Assembly: GCF_030272615.1 (NCBI RefSeq)
Contig: NC_081406.1
Span: forward strand, 468,764,400 to 468,828,399
Direction: 5' to 3'
Length of the DNA stretch: 64,000 nt
From: Cryptomeria japonica
Lineage: Eukaryota; Streptophyta; Pinopsida; Cupressales; Cupressaceae
Shown: piece by piece, positions 35,708-47,148 of the stretch
Numbering within the stretch: the first letter of the stretch is position 1
How the letters are laid out: each line of letters opens with the position of its first letter
Notes under the pieces: model-generated
Told to the model about the DNA's origin: nothing
Seen by the model: only the letters and a program-made list of their open reading frames with translations
The model's database searches: none
Translations under genes and position numbers: made by a program

Positions 35708-36608
35708 AATGGTGACTATCTAGAAAAAAATGACTCTAGGCAATTTAGAACTTCAGAATCTCAATGACGTTGTAAATAGAAAAGAGTCGAAGTCTCTCAA
35801 AATTTGGCAACTTGTTATGCAAGGGATGCCTTCCTTTTAGAATCTTTGAGAATAAATATATATATCCCAACACAACAAAACAAAAACAAATGAAATGAAA
35901 CAAAACAAACAAAACAAAAAGGGAAACAAACATGCAACAAAGAGAAAACACAACAAACATGCAAAAACCCAAACAAGCAACAAGAAAAAGAAACAAAAAC
36001 AACTAATCTACTATATACAACAGGTCCAGCTTCACTAGGGATTAACTGAAGTAGTGCTTGAGGAACTGACCATTGACGGGAAATGGTACAAGTTCTCTAG
36101 TCAAAGAACTTAACCTAAAGGTGTTTTCTCCTAAAATTATGGCTATTTGGTAAGGACCTAACCACAACCTTTCAAACTTTTGGTGATCAACTTTCTTCTC
36201 CTTGGCCTTATCCCATAATAGAACTAGGTCAGAGATCTAAAAGGCTTTCACCTTGGCCCTTTTGTCAAACCATCACTTAACAACGGCTTGGTGCTTGGCA
36301 AAGTGTTGTAGAGTATTAATCCTTTTTTCATCAAGTTTTAATAGATTTAGGAGGTGAACCTCTACCTGATCCTCAATTTCAAGTTCTTTCATTAACTGGA
36401 GGACTCATATTTGTAAGTTGATCGGGAAGACATGAGTTTGGCCATAAACAAGGTAATACCAAGAAGTTCCCAAGGTGGCTTTTACTCTGGTTCGATAAGC
36501 CCATAAAGCGTATCTCAAATGATTATGCCAGTCCTTGGGATTTTTCTCAAGTAGCTTTTTAATGACATCTAGGATTTTCTTTTTCATAGATTTGGCTACT
36601 CCATTACT
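35708..36608 (-). pseudogene. GY2 integrase C-terminal fragment A and shortened 3' UTR
   Basis: Next to LTR copy A, the 3' UTR lacks about 680 bp relative to copy B (junction near 35762). It joins an integrase C-terminal half (YALWAYRTRVKATLGTSWYY, WLGPYQIAIILGENTFRLSS, NGQFLKHYF). The fragment ends at about 36608, in the middle of the NGVAKSM segment, where sequence switches into the middle of another LTR copy. The core Asp residues are absent. Confidence 0.75.
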
Positions 36609-38741
36609 TTTTCTCTTCTCCCTGTTCTTCTTTCTAATCTGAATTAGTCTCAATATTATGGACACTTATAGTTTCTATGGTAGGCCTAAATCCTCATGGC
36701 TTAGGTGGAACTGTGGCTGTATCAATCAGTGGTGGTATAGGAGCACTGGTAACTGGGACCTATGCTTCAGCTATTGGGGGAGGATGAGTGGGCACATCCT
36801 CATATATTTCATTTTCTTCTTCTTTCTCCTAATCGCCTTCTCCTGCAATCTCCCGTATAGCTGTCCTTGGCGAAAGGACTTTAGCAAGTGGCACTGCCCC
36901 TAATCCATTTGTTAGCCCCATCTCTACAGCCTTCTTAAATAACTCAGAGCTTCTTATCTGCACATGAAGCTTTGCTTGTAAGTCATCAGTGCTATCTTCA
37001 GGCCCAACTTCTTCATCTCGGTTAGTGGATATATTTTTCCTCAAGCTTGATTTTGTCTATTGAGCATACTCCTTCTAACCCCTTGATTGGGGCACCTCTG
37101 AGGTGGACTCTTTCTTCTTCCCCTTTGAAGCACTTGACCTAACCCTTAAACTGAGCCACTGTTTGGTCCTATTAATGACCGCTTGGGAGACTTTGTCTAT
37201 ACTAAGATCTTCATGTGCAGACCACCTTATAGGGGAGAGAGCCTTTTTATCAATTTCCTTCTCTTTGTATGCAACATCAAGCAAGTCTCCATCATCCCTT
37301 AGGTCTTTGGGGAGATTAGTTTCAATTTTAAAATCCCTTATTTGGGGTACAAATAATCTATTAAAATTCTTCTTTCTCACTTCAAAACTATCCTGGAGGT
37401 TTGCCCAAAAGTCCTCCAATCTGGGCTTATGTCCCTCATATGCTTTAGGCATAGTTTGCTTGAGTTTCCCATAGGGATCATAAAATTCCCTAGCATAATC
37501 AAACTCCTTTAAGTTCAAATCTTGGAGCTCTTGCTCCACCATCTTTGCTACTTGTATCTTTGAACAAGAGAAATACCCAATGGACACTAAAAATCAATCC
37601 ATGTTTTATGCTTGGATGACAGGAGGGATTGAAGGCCTAGCAACTGCTTAACATACTCTAACAAGATGATTTGATCATTACAATACCTTGGTAGCGGCAT
37701 TGGGTTCCTTGTAAACCCACTGACCCTTATGTAAGTGGAGTGTTAGTTTTGAATAAACCAACACACCCATTCTTGGATGATGGCCATGGCCTCTGGGCTA
37801 ATCTTGTATCCTGTGTCTCTAGTTAACTTAATGGTTATAGGGAAGAGGAAGGAATCATTAATCCTTTTGAAGTGTACCTTTTCTTTAGTGAAGGGGAGTT
37901 GGGTATAATATTCCTAGACCTTCTTTTGGCCTTCTTCATCTCCAAGCTGACCTTCCACCTGTAGGCCTAGAAATTTACATGCTCTTGCAACCACCCAAAT
38001 GACATAGGAGGTAAAAAATAATTTATTGGTCTAGTGGACCTCCTTCATCTATCTGCATATATTGCTAGAAAGGATCTGGGCCCAATCGATGTATTCTTTA
38101 TCTATGAGGATGGTGGTAATGAATTGAAACATCCAGGGGTGAAAGTGTTTGCAGTCAGATTTTCCAAAGGCCCTTCTCAACATGATGACTAGGTCTTTGT
38201 GAGGCTCTTTGAAGTCTTCCCTCAGTATTTTCATGGCCTTTAACCCCATTTTCCTCTCCTCTTCTAGTGAATTTTCATTCATGTTTCTCTTGTTTGAAGT
38301 CACATTGTTGTTCGATTCACTCAGGGATTCCTCTTCAATTGAGAGGAATATCTCATCTCTGGTGGGGATATCAAACACAAATCCAAGCATGTCCAGAGAT
38401 AAATCTATTACTGTTTTACCTTGTTCATCTATGCATTTCCTAGTATGAGGGTCATAGAATTGGGCGATTGTCATAATGAACTCTGGATCCTATACCGACT
38501 ATGGGAAGATGGTAGCCTCCACTAGGCTTGATCTCTTTATCCTTCTCAGTGGGGCTTCCAACCTTGTTTTATCCAACTCAGTCTTAATGTCTTCAATCTC
38601 AATGTGCCTGATCTTGGTATGTGTAACCAATTTGATTTGGTCATCCACTTTTGAAACATAAAATTGCCCCTGATAATGGTATTTCATGGTTGCAGGAAAT
38701 TGGTCAATGTCTTTGCCTCTCTTGTTGGAAGTTGGGTCCAT
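36609..38741 (-). pseudogene. GY2 U3 accessory ORF, copy B (C-terminally cut)
   Basis: ATG at 38741 (MDPTSNKRGKDIDQFPATMK), then AQFYDPHTRKCIDEQGKTVI, GFVFDIPTRDEIFLSIEEES, FHPWMFQFITTIL and IDWAQILSSNICR before the first frame break. QDLNLKEFDYAREFYDPYGK and LRKNISTNRDEEVG-type segments follow. Among the three copies this one keeps the longest uninterrupted N-terminal reads. It ends at the rearrangement junction near 36609. Confidence 0.6.
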
Positions 38742-38799
38742 CTAATCACTTGAATCTACAACAAGGAAACAAGTGTTAATCCCTCATACAAAACATGGA

Positions 38800-39920
38800 A
38801 AACTTCATTCACCTTGAGACTTTGGGGTAGATAGTTCTATTTTAGAAAAATGATCTCAGAACTTCAGGGTTCAATGGTAGATAAGCTTTGAAACCAAATG
38901 ATCTGGAACTCCGCGGTTTCAAGTTGGGTGCAGTGAACAAAGTCTAGAACTCTGGGGTTCTGAGCTTGATGGATTACAAATGGGTCCAGAACTCTGGGGT
39001 TCTAGGCTTGATGGATGAGGCTCACTTCGAGAGTCCAGGGTTCTGGAGTCTCGGGTTAGACACAAGGGACACCCGAAAAGACTTAAAACATAATGAACTC
39101 TAAAGGAATGAACCTCGAAACTTTGGGGTTTTGGGCTTTCAGGGTCTGTGGTACTACTTCTTTAAAAAGGATAATCCAGAACTCTAGGATTCTGGGGTCA
39201 TTATGCATTAGGAACAATACTAACCTCGAAACTCTGGGTTTTCGGGGTCTATGGAAAATCAACTTAACTGAGATCTCTGGGGATCCGAGGTAAGACTAGG
39301 GCAAGCGGGGAACTAAGAAAAATAAGGTAAAAATGAAAAAACAAGAAGAAAAACAAGAAAAAATGCAAGACAAGAAGATCTAAACTAGAAAACGACAAGG
39401 AGGGCAATAACAATCACCAACCTAGTGAGAAAAATCACCCAAGAGCATGAAAGGAGCTCAGAAGTATGGAGGCACAAAGTCTGGAGGTCAAAGGCAAAAG
39501 CTGTGAAAGGTTAAATGCACAAATGAGCTTTGAAAAGTTCATTCTTCCTATTTATACCTCCCAAACCTCATTCGTACAAATGCCTTCAACAGGACCTCGG
39601 GACCCTGAGGTTCTGGAGTTCTGAGGTCAATGCCAAAAACCTCACCTCGGAACTCTAGGGATCCGAGGTTTTGTGGCGCATAAAGAAAAGAAAGCAAAGG
39701 ATCAGCCTCGAGAGTCCGGAGTTTCGAAGTTCCGGGGTTGATGGACAAAACAAAACACACATCGGGACTCCGGGACTTCGGAGTTCCGAGGTAGACAAAA
39801 GAAAATAGACAAGATAATGCACCATCTCAGGACTCCAGGGTTCCGGGGTTCCGAGGTGGATAAAGAAAAAAACAAAAAGAAAGAGACCTCGGGACTGTAG
39901 GGTTCCAAGGTAAAAGGAGC
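38800..39920 (-). repeat. GY2 U3 palindromic-motif array, copy B
   Basis: About 15 copies of the GAACTCCGGGGTTC-like motif, for example AACTCTGGGGTTCTG near 38948, GACTCCGGGACTTCGG near 39767 and GACTCCAGGGTTCCGG near 39832. Confidence 0.65.
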
Positions 39921-40012
39921 AAAACTTAAAACCAAGCAACAAAAAGAAAAAGAGGGACCCTATATTTTCAACACAAGGAAACTAATGGGGGTTAGGTATG
40001 CAAGGCATAACA

Positions 40013-40745
40013 AATGGTGACTATCAAGAAAAAAATGACTCTAGGCAATTTAGAACTTCAGAATCTCTAGTTAACTCGACACCTAAGGATACTATCATTC
40101 AAAAGGATGTATAAGAGCGAAATATGAGTGAACCAATGAACAAACAACCAAGTCTAGAACTAAACAAGATTAACTCATAAGTGTGTGCGTATGATTTATT
40201 ACCCCACCATTTTCAATAATGAAGATAAATAAAGGAAATTGGGCCCAAGCTACATAGGTGAAGTCAACCAATGTGTTTCATGCAAGGTCATCTTGGGCAT
40301 AGCTCCGCTTCTAGATGGGCATCTATAGCCCCGATAGAGATACCTCTGGTCTCCGTCAAGGAGTGCTCCATTGCCAACTAGGAGTTTATAACCTCGATGG
40401 AGGTTACTTAAAACACCCAAGTTTAGTTGCTTTAAGAGGATCATTTCTTTTCTTTTTCCTTTTTCCTTTTCAAAACATCATAGAATATAGAAAGACTTAT
40501 TTCTTTAATAACCTTTTAAGAAACTTTTCAAGCATTAAAGTCTAATCACTGGGTTGGGAACCACGGTGGATAACGTGAAACATCCTGACTTTTGATTTTT
40601 CACTTGGAAACAAGTTCATCTGATATCTTAATTGTTTTTTTGATGTATCTTAATGTGATGGTAGTGCTAATTTATCAAGATAGTGTTTTCCAATTGAGGG
40701 TTGAAAATTCAAATCATATTTAAGTCATTATCTATCACCTTGAAC
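40013..40745 (-). other. GY2 3' UTR (fullest copy), no gene
   Basis: Between LTR B and integrase copy B. No ORF of note. Contains a run of small related phrases (CTATAGCCCCGATAGAGATA and TATAACCTCGATGGAGGTTA at 40324 and 40387). The part from 40608 is repeated at 41964-42120. Confidence 0.5.
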
Positions 40746-41905
40746 CAAATGACAATGAAATTGTAAATAGCAAAGAGTCGAAGTTTCTCAAAATTTGAGA
40801 ACTTGTTATGCAAAGGACACCTTCCTTTTAGAATCTTTGAGAATAAATATATATATCTCGACACAACAAAATCTAAATGAATGAAATGAAACAAAACAAA
40901 CAAAACAAAAAGGGAAACAGGCATTTAGCAAAGCGAAAACACAACAAACATGCAAAAACCCAAACAAACAACAAAGGAAAAGAAACAAAAACAACTAATC
41001 TACAAAAACAACTAATCTAATATATACAACAGGTCCAATTTCAATAGGGATTAATCGAAGTAGTGCTTGAAGAACTGACCATTGATGGGCAATGGTACAA
41101 GTTCTCCAGTCAAAGAGCTTAACCTAAAGGTATTTTCTCCTAAAATTTTGGCTATTTGGTAAGGACCTAACCTCAACCTTTCAAACTTGTGGTGATCACC
41201 TTTCTTCTCCTTGTCCTTATCCCATAATAGAACTAGGTCAGAGATCCGAAAGGCTTTCACCTTGGCCCTTTTGTCAAACCATCACATAACAATGGCTTGG
41301 TGCTTGGCAAAGTGTAGTAGAGTATTAATCCTTTTTTCATCAAGTTTTAATAGATTTAGGAGGCGAACCTCTACCTAATCCTCAATTCCAAGTTCTTTCA
41401 ATAATTAGAGGACCGGTATTTGTAAGTTGATCGGGAAGACAAGAGTTTGGCCATAAACAAGGTAATACGTAGAAGTTCCTAGGGTGAATTTTACTCTAGT
41501 TTGATCAGCCCATAAAGCGTATCTCACTTGATTATGCCAGTCCTTGGGATTTTTCTTGAGTAGCTTTTTAATGACATCTAGGATGTTCTTGTTCATAGAT
41601 TCGGCTATTCTGTTACCTTGCAGATAGTAGTTTGATGAAAATTTTAATATCACTTTATATTCGTATGACCATTGCATCAACTATGCAGAAGTAAAAGTAG
41701 GGCCATTGTCACATACCAGAGCGAACGACATACCAAACCTAGTGACGATGTGTTCTTCAATGAATTTCAAGACTAACTCTACAATAGCATTTTGACACGC
41801 AATGACTTCCATCCACCGGGTGCAGTAATCCATCGTGGTAAGAATGAACTTATGTCCTATAGACAAGTTAGGATTAATGACACCTACGATATCCAGTGCC
41901 CATTG
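40746..41905 (-). pseudogene. GY2 integrase fragment B (core and C-terminus)
   Basis: Reads QWALDIVGVINPNL, DYCTRWMEVIAC, LVCDNGPTF, YYLQGNRIAESMNKNIL and the C-terminal module LGPYQIAKILGENTFRLSSL to 41051. Both core Asp residues and the catalytic-type Glu (AESMNK) are kept, unlike in the main copy. One stop falls near 41680. The zinc-binding N-terminus is missing; the fragment is joined at 41905 to the inverted filler. Confidence 0.8.
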
Positions 41906-41960
41906 AAGTAACACTTCCCAGCCGAGAGAATGCAACAAGGAGATCTTCATGGTTGATATT
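41906..41960. repeat. 55-bp inverted filler at a GY2 rearrangement junction
   Basis: Reverse complement of 46093-46147 (the region between protease and RNase H in the same element), with two mismatches by eye. It sits exactly between integrase fragment B and a second copy of the 3' UTR. Confidence 0.85.
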
Positions 41961-42410
41961 TCCAAACAAGTTCATCTGATATCTTACAAAAATTTCTGAT
42001 GTATCTTAATGTGATCTTAGTGCTGAGTTATCAAGCTATCCTTTTCCAATTGAAGGTCAAAAACTCAAATCATATTTAATCCATTATATACCACCTTGAA
42101 AGAGTTTAGACAAAGGTTTCAAAATTAACCAAATGACAATGAAGTTGTAAATAGAAAAGAGTCAAAGTCTCTCTAAATTCGGCAACTTGTTATGCAAAGG
42201 ACACCTTCCTTTTAGAATATTTGAGAATAAATATATATATATCCCAACACAACAAAACAGAAATGAACGAAACAAAACAAAACAATAAGGGCAACATGCA
42301 TGCAACAAAGTGAAAGCACAACAAACATGCGAAAACCCAAACAAGCAACAAAGGAAAAGAAACAAAAACAACTAATCTACTATATACAATAGGTCCAACT
42401 TCACTAGGGA
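41961..42410 (-). other. GY2 3' UTR following the main integrase (copy C)
   Basis: Repeats part of 40608-41050. AT-rich, with an ATATATAT run near 42232. No gene. Confidence 0.5.
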
Positions 42411-43797
42411 TTAATTGAAGTAGTGCTTGAGGAACTGACCATTTGCGGGCACTGGTACAAGTTCTCTAGTCAAAGAGCTTAACCTAAAGGTGTTTTCTCC
42501 TAAAATTTTGGCTATTTGGTAAGGACCTAGCCACAACCTTTGAAACTTGTGGTGATCACCTTTCTTCTCTTTGGCCTTATCCCATAATAGAACTAGGTCA
42601 AAGATCCATAAGGCTTTCACCTTGGTGCTTTTTTCAAACCATCACTTAACAATGACTTGGTGCTTGGAAAAGTGTTGTAGAGTATTAATTCTTTTTTCAT
42701 CAAGTTTTAACAGATTTAGGAGGCAAACCTCTACCTAATCCTCAATTTCAAGTTATTTCATTAACTAGAGGACCAGTATTTGTAAGTTGATCGAGAAGAT
42801 AAGAGTTTGGCCATAAACAAGGTAATACAGAGAAGTTCCTAGGGTGGCTTTTACTCTGGTTTGATCAGCCCATAAAGCATATCTCAACTGATTATGCCAG
42901 TCCCTGGGCTTTTTCTCGAGTAGCTTTTTAATGACATTTAGGATGTTCTTGTTCATAGATTTGGCTACTCCATTACCTTGCGAATAGTAGTTGGACAAAA
43001 ATTTCAATATCACTATATTTGTATGACCATTGCATCAACTGTATAGAAGTAAAAGCAGGGCCATTGTCACATACCAGAGTGAATGACATACTAAGCCTGG
43101 TGACGATGTGTTCTTCAATGAATATCAAGACTACCTCCACAGTAGCATTTCGACATGCAATGGATTTCATCCATCGGGTGCAGTAATCCGTCATGGTAAG
43201 AATGAACTTATGTTCTGCAGACAAGTTAGGATTAATGACACCTACGAAATCTAGTGCCCATTGGGTGAAAGGTCTTACCTCAAACACTAGTTGGAGAGGT
43301 ATGGCGGGATTCCTCTCTCTGGAAGTTCTAGTTTGGCACGTATGATAGTGACAAACATGCTCATCAGTATCATTAAAAATACTAGGCCAGTAATATCAAG
43401 CCTTCAAAATTTGATGTGCAGTGGCATCCACCAACCCATGACTTGTACCATACTTCCCATGGAATTCCTCGATCATGTTACGAGCTTCTTGATGATCAAG
43501 ACATCTAAGGTAAATACCTTTGTAATTCTTTCTATAAAGTGTCAAATCCTTGATCATATAATTGGCACTTTTGAGCCTTAAAGCTCGTCTTTGCATGGCT
43601 ATCAACCCCTCAAGACACTTATTATTCAACAATATAAAAACCAAATCCGTGTACCATGGGTCCTGAGTGAATGACCCCAATGTATACTGTTGGCATTGGA
43701 TTTGAGGGATGGCAGTCGCTATAGCTTGAGACAATCCTTGGCCTCTGACTAACTTCATTGGATGCGTCTCTAGATCAAATTCTTGTAAAATTGCCAT
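42411..43797 (-). pseudogene. GY2 integrase (main copy)
   Basis: Zinc-binding region: FHGKYGTSHGLVDATAHQIL, YYWPSIF and CHYHTCQ (43440-43330). Core: WALDFVGVINPNLSAEHKFI, DYCTRWMKSIAC, LVCDNGPAF, then YYSQGNGVAKSMNKNIL, where the third catalytic residue is Lys in place of Glu. C-terminal module: LVLLWDKAKEKKGDHHKF, WLGPYQIAKILGENTFRLSS, NGQFLKHYF, ending at 42411. A stop after HQILKA and a frameshift near 43000 break it. Confidence 0.8.
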
Positions 43798-44190
43798 CTA
43801 TTTCCCTTGATGTTCTCCCAGCTCTGATTGCATAAGAAGTGACTTCACCGCTTGATCAGGTACAATCACGTAGATTTTACTCCTCAGGATATAATGCCTG
43901 AATTTCTTGACTGCTCTTACTAACACGAAAGCTTGTTTTTCAAGAGTAGAATATCTGACTTCAACACTCTTGAAAGGGGAGCTCATAAATGCAATGGGTT
44001 TCTCATCCCCTACTTGCCTTTGTGTTAAAACAACTACTCCTGAGTTTAACAAAGAAAAATAATATATGTAAAATGACAAAGTGTAGTTAGGACTAGTTAA
44101 TACAGGAGCTTCAACGATTGATTTCTTGATTTGGGCAAAAGCCTCTTTTGCTACCGTAGTCCATTCGATCTTAGCATCCTTCTTCATCAT
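43798..44190 (-). pseudogene. GY2 RT-linked RNase H
   Basis: Connection segment DAKIEWTTVAKEAFAQIKKS, then GDEKPIAFMSSPFKSVEVRY and STLEKQAFVLVRAVKKFRHY, as in gypsy RNase H. The first catalytic Asp position has decayed (SFYIYYFSLLNSGVVV). Confidence 0.75.
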
Positions 44191-44350
44191 TTCATTTAAT
44201 GGATTGACTATGTCTACAAACCCAGTGATAAATTCTCTGACAAAATTGATCTTCCCAAAGAAGATCTCATCTCCTTTTTACTGCCAGGCATTTATAATTT
44301 CAGCAATACTTCTACTCGATCTGGGTCTATAGATAGCCCCCTATCAAAGA

Positions 44351-45097
44351 TTACATGGCTGAGGAGATTCCTTCAACCACTCCAAATACACACTTCTTGG
44401 GGTTAAGGGAAATCCCATATCTTTGACATCTCTCTAGAACTTTTCGGAGGTGGTCTGGGTGATCTTCTCTGACCTTAGAAAATACAATCAAGTCGTCCAT
44501 ATATATAATAATACATTTGCCAATTAGATCTTTGAAGGTCGTATCCATTGCTTTTTGGAATGTTGCCCTAGCATTAATTAACCTAAATGGCATCCTTTGG
44601 TACACATATGTTCCCCACTTCATCGTAAACATTTTTTTCATACAATCCTCATAGTTCACCAACTTGGTTATATCCAGAATAACCATCTAAAACGACATCA
44701 TTTGTGAACCAGTGACAATTTGTAGTACCTCATCCTAGGAAGGAAACAGATAATTATCTTTTTCAGATGCCTTATTGAGGTTGTGAAAGTCCACACAAAG
44801 CCAGATTTTCCCATTCTTTTTCCTTACTAGTACCAAATTGGCTACCCAACTAGAATGACGTACTGGAAAAATTATCTTAGCAGAGAGCAACTTTTGTACT
44901 TCCTTGAAAATCAAGGGTTCTATCAGTGAATTAACTGGTCGTTGCTTCTGCCTGAAGGACTTTATATTGGGTTTTAGGTGTATAACATGGGTGATGATCG
45001 ATGTATCAAAAAATTTTAAATCTTTGTACCCCCATGCTATTGCATCAATGAACTCTTTCAAGATTTGTAGAATTTTCTCTATTTCACTTGAGTACAA
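44351..45097 (-). pseudogene. GY2 reverse transcriptase
   Basis: FRQKQRPVNSLIEPLIFKEV, FPVRHSSWVANLVLVRKKNG, LCVDFHNLNKASEKDN, WGTYVYQRMPFRLINARATF and the intact active-site motif IIYMDDLIVFS, then RYGISLNPKKCVFGV. A stop near 44735 and a gap at 44690-44730 split it. The last part before RNase H (44190-44350) is frameshifted. Confidence 0.85.
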
Positions 45098-45500
45098 ATC
45101 TTCCCAATATACACAATATTCTCTTGGCCTTCTAGACCAATATTATGCAGTTTGTATTTCCCGACATCTGAATCTTTTGTTAATCTCTTTTTTACCCCAG
45201 GATCAGAATCGAAAAGCCTCTCTAAGGTGACCATACCTTTAGGAATGATGTTTGTAGGTAAATTCATAATTTCATCATCATTCCCATCATCAAGATCATC
45301 TGATCTATCCTTCTCATCAATGATTTGTTCTTCAAAAGCCCCTGACTTGGCAAGAAATGCTAGAATGTGGGTATCATCCTAGAAAACTTGAAAGTTTTTT
45401 ATATTATTAGGCATAGCAGGTGTGGAGACCAACTCTATGGAAAAATTCTTCAAAGGGGATTGGCTCACTAGTTGTAATGTACTTTCTTCTATGACCAATG
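45098..45500 (-). pseudogene. GY2 linker between RNase H and RT
   Basis: Readable fragments include an acidic stretch (DEKDRSDDLDDGNDDEIMNL) and PKGMVTLERLFDSDPGVKKR near 45230. No known domain recognised. Confidence 0.45.
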
Positions 45501-46020
45501 CATTCAATATTCTGTTTACTTTCTTGGGTACTAGCTGAATATTGAAAGCATAAAAATCCTCAACCAAACCCCATACTCTATTCCTATATGTTGCTAACCT
45601 TTAATCATGACATGCATATTGCATTCACACTTGTGTGACCACCAGTTCAAAATCTCTCTGCACTTTCAAGCATTCAGCTCCCTTCTTATGAGCGGAGCAT
45701 AATCCTCTAATTAGGGCCTCATACTTCATCATATTATTAGTGAAAGGGAATTGGAGTCGGTAGGAGGCTAGAAAGGTTTTCCCTTTTGGGATTGTTAACT
45801 CTACGCCTGCTCCACTGCTTAGCTTGGATCTTGACCCATCAAAATTTAAAAACCACATTTCATCTTTTGGTTTCTTTACATTCTTCGCCTCAGGGTCAGT
45901 GATCAGATTAGCTTCTGGAGGTGATTGTTGTCTTTCAGGTTCAATGTCTTGCAACACCTGAGGTTGTTCAATTACCGGTTGTAAGAGTACTTCAAGGGTG
46001 CTAGGAGTAACCTGTTCCAC
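45501..46020 (-). pseudogene. GY2 extra RNase H located before RT
   Basis: A Pro/Gln/Glu-rich lead (EQVTPSTLEVLLQPVIEQPQ) is followed by WFLNFDGSRSKLSSGAGVEL, KYEALIRGLCSAHKKGAE, KVQRDFELVVTQV and, after a stop, VWGLVEDFYAFN and KVNRILNALVI. FDGS, YEAL and the Asp in RDFE match RNase H catalytic positions; the last Asp appears changed (RILNAL). It sits between protease and RT, while a normal RNase H follows RT at 44190, the same layout as GY1. Confidence 0.75.
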
Positions 46021-46440
46021 TAGAGGCTGCGCTTGAGATTGGGTTTCTTCATTCTCCTGCTTACGTGGGATATCTGTATTCTCTTATTTGGTAATATCAA
46101 CCATGAAGATATCCTTGTTGCATTCTCTCGGCTGGGAAGTTTTACTTATAAAATCCATTATTTTGGGTACTACTCCCTCACAACGTGGAATTTGAATTTC
46201 GTCCATATTGAGGATATGATCAACATCTTCTCATGGGATGAGGCTCATCAACTTTGTAATCTCGTTCTGACATGGGATACATGAAATCTCTGAGTGATCC
46301 TCATGATGTATCCAACACCATTTTGGAAGAAGCAAATCTTGTACTTTCATAGTATCTCCCAACAAACATATCCATTGTTTTACTATTGTAGCGAAGCCTT
46401 TGACCCACCCTTTATATGCAGTCATGTCTGCTTGATGTAA
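46021..46440 (-). pseudogene. GY2 spacer between protease and extra RNase H
   Basis: Frame fragments only (for example PKWCWIHHEDHSEISCIPCQ near 46300, a Cys/His cluster). The 55-bp source of the inverted filler (46093-46147) lies here. Confidence 0.4.
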
Positions 46441-47148
46441 CTAGAGAAGAGTCGGTGCAAAGAAAGTTAGGATTTCATTGACTCTATAGACTCCTAGACT
46501 CACTTCAGAATATGCAACCTCATTGGGAGCCCCATAATCTGTGACTAACTTCTTCAACTTGGGTTCACTATCAATTTGGATTTGGTTTCTCACCTCCTTC
46601 CATGGAAGCCATAAGTATGTAAAATAGGTTGAGAAATATCCTCCCAAAGTTTTTGACCAATCCCTACTACGGAGCATGCCATATACCTCTAGAATAACCA
46701 CCATTTGAATGTCAATGTAAAGGGATATGTGGGGATTAACACCCAATTGGATATATACATATTTTAATTCTCCGATTACATTAACCTCAGTCTTGTCTAG
46801 TTGTACCACCTTACTATTTGCACATACTGGGTTGAGCCTCAACTTCTGACATATAGAGTAGGGCATTACATTTCTTGAAACACCTGAATCTACCAAATAG
46901 TTGTGTATATTCTTTCTACATATCCTCAAACTAAGTAAAAATGGCGGGTTCTCAATTGCATCACTACTGACATTGGTGTTGATTTCATTTAGGTCAGCCA
47001 TCTTAATCGTGTTTCTCTGTGACTCTAATAGTTCCAACTTCCTAAGGAGAGCCTTCTTTTGTTCAAGGCAATATCTCAGTACTTCCATTAGGGACATAGT
47101 GGTGACAATCCTCTCCACCTCCTTGGTAACATCAAATGATCCTTTCAA
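46441..47148 (-). pseudogene. GY2 aspartic protease region
   Basis: NPPFLLSLRICRKNIHNYLV then VDSGVSRNVMPYSICQKLRL gives the retropepsin Asp-Ser-Gly triad, followed by KTEVNVIGELKYVYIQLG and LEVYGMLRSRDW. 235 codons are open. The N-terminal part (EVERIVTTMSLMEVLRYCLE) is a helical linker typical of plant gypsy pol. Confidence 0.75.

Larger units (their letters stand above)
36609..40012 (-). repeat. GY2 partial LTR (copy B, 3.4 kb)
   Basis: Corresponds to about 32326-35707 of copy A and about 51840-55242 of the 5' LTR. It has the true outer end (GGCATAACA at 40012) but lacks the R/U5 side. It carries part of the U3 ORF (38741 to 36609) and its own motif array (about 38800-39920). Confidence 0.85.

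Noticed and set aside
36609-40012. A separate nested GY2-family element
   Set aside because: No target duplication or inner LTR end is visible, and both neighbours are integrase fragments of the same element. An internal rearrangement explains it better.
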